Below, one piece after another: positions 5,400 to 5,603 of a stretch of 5,603 bases of DNA. Source of the stretch: Sulfurimonas sp. (GTDB lineage Bacteria > Campylobacterota > Campylobacteria > Campylobacterales > Sulfurimonadaceae). The stretch is from positions 1 to 5,603 of the forward strand of contig DQSP01000095.1 of NCBI GenBank assembly GCA_015663215.1. Direction: 5' to 3'. The notes beneath the pieces were generated by a model. It saw only the letters and a list, made by a program, of their open reading frames with translations. It was not told where the DNA came from and ran no database searches. Each line of letters begins with the position of its first letter. Within the stretch, counting starts at the first letter, position 1. The position numbers and the translations under genes are program-made.

Positions 5400-5603
5400 T
5401 TATGCTTCCTTTAACTCTTTTTTTATCGTATAGATATGAATAATTTTAATAACAATCATAACACTTATAACCTGAAAGAGTGCCGCTAAGATAAAAGCAT
5501 AGTAATGAAGCTTGTCTATAGAGTTCGCATTAAACGCGAGAGTTGCCATGGCTATAAGTAGTGTAAGTGGCATAGAGTGTGAGAGCCCCATTAAAACTGC
5601 ATC
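5400..5603 (-). CDS. Integral membrane protein, C-terminal part; probably a cation/proton antiporter (CPA family)
   Basis: The frame is open from the right edge, so this is the last 67 codons of a longer protein. The ATG at 5591 is probably an internal methionine. Two hydrophobic segments are visible: about VLMGLSHSMPLTLLIAMATLAF and then YYAFILAALFQVISVMIVIKI, ending in a short basic tail (IKKELKEA). The pattern of a small/polar break (SHSMPL), a helix ending in an acidic or polar loop, then 'Y-x-A-F-I-L-A-A' resembles the last two transmembrane helices of monovalent cation:proton antiporters, where the same spacing occurs. Such a protein would exchange Na+ or K+ for H+ across the inner membrane. 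With so little sequence, another multi-pass transporter is quite possible. Its stop abuts the start of the AMMECR1-like gene, suggesting cotranscription. Confidence 0.5.
   Translation of the reverse strand, partial: DAVLMGLSHSMPLTLLIAMATLAFNANSIDKLHYYAFILAALFQVISVMIVIKIIHIYTIKKELKEA

Overview
The window looks like a chromosomal segment of a Campylobacterota (epsilonproteobacterial) organism, most like Sulfurimonas and its relatives. The grounds are the AT-rich, strongly A/T-ending codons, the short secretin/ATPase/pseudopilin cluster, the L35 and L20 sequences, promoters that show a good TATAAT -10 box without a clear -35, and tightly packed genes with overlapping starts and stops. This placement comes from recognition by eye, not from a search.

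Left part (1-3190, + strand): the end of a type II secretion-like operon. It holds the C-terminus of a GspD-type secretin, a complete GspE-type ATPase, and two pseudopilins (GspI-like, then GspJ-like). Each junction is abutting or overlapping (TAG directly followed by ATG, an 8-base overlap, an ATGA overlap), so the genes are probably translationally coupled. In Campylobacter the related cts genes serve DNA uptake, so a role in natural transformation or in protein secretion are both open. No gspF, gspG or gspK is present here.

Middle (3171-4262): a small unknown gene on the - strand runs into the end of the GspJ-like gene. It diverges from the ribosomal protein pair rpmI-rplT (L35, L20). Two back-to-back -10 boxes lie between them, and the - strand gene may be leaderless. 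L35 and L20 are separated by an unusually long (184-base) non-coding spacer with several inverted repeats, including mutually exclusive pairings. It is a good candidate for an L20-type autoregulatory RNA. A long hairpin with a UUCG tetraloop closes rplT and the convergent gene cluster that follows.

Right part (4257-5603, - strand): four closely packed genes read leftward. In transcription order these are the C-terminal end of a membrane protein (probably a cation/proton antiporter), a short AMMECR1-like protein, a rubredoxin, and a class I SAM-dependent methyltransferase. The 55-residue rubredoxin is a short gene that is easily missed. Its stop overlaps the methyltransferase start (TAATG).

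I saw no tRNA, rRNA, CRISPR array, insertion sequence or phage feature. Most of the window is ordinary core genome. The points most worth a second look are the rpmI-rplT spacer, the divergent promoter pair with its small orphan gene, and the shortened AMMECR1-like protein.
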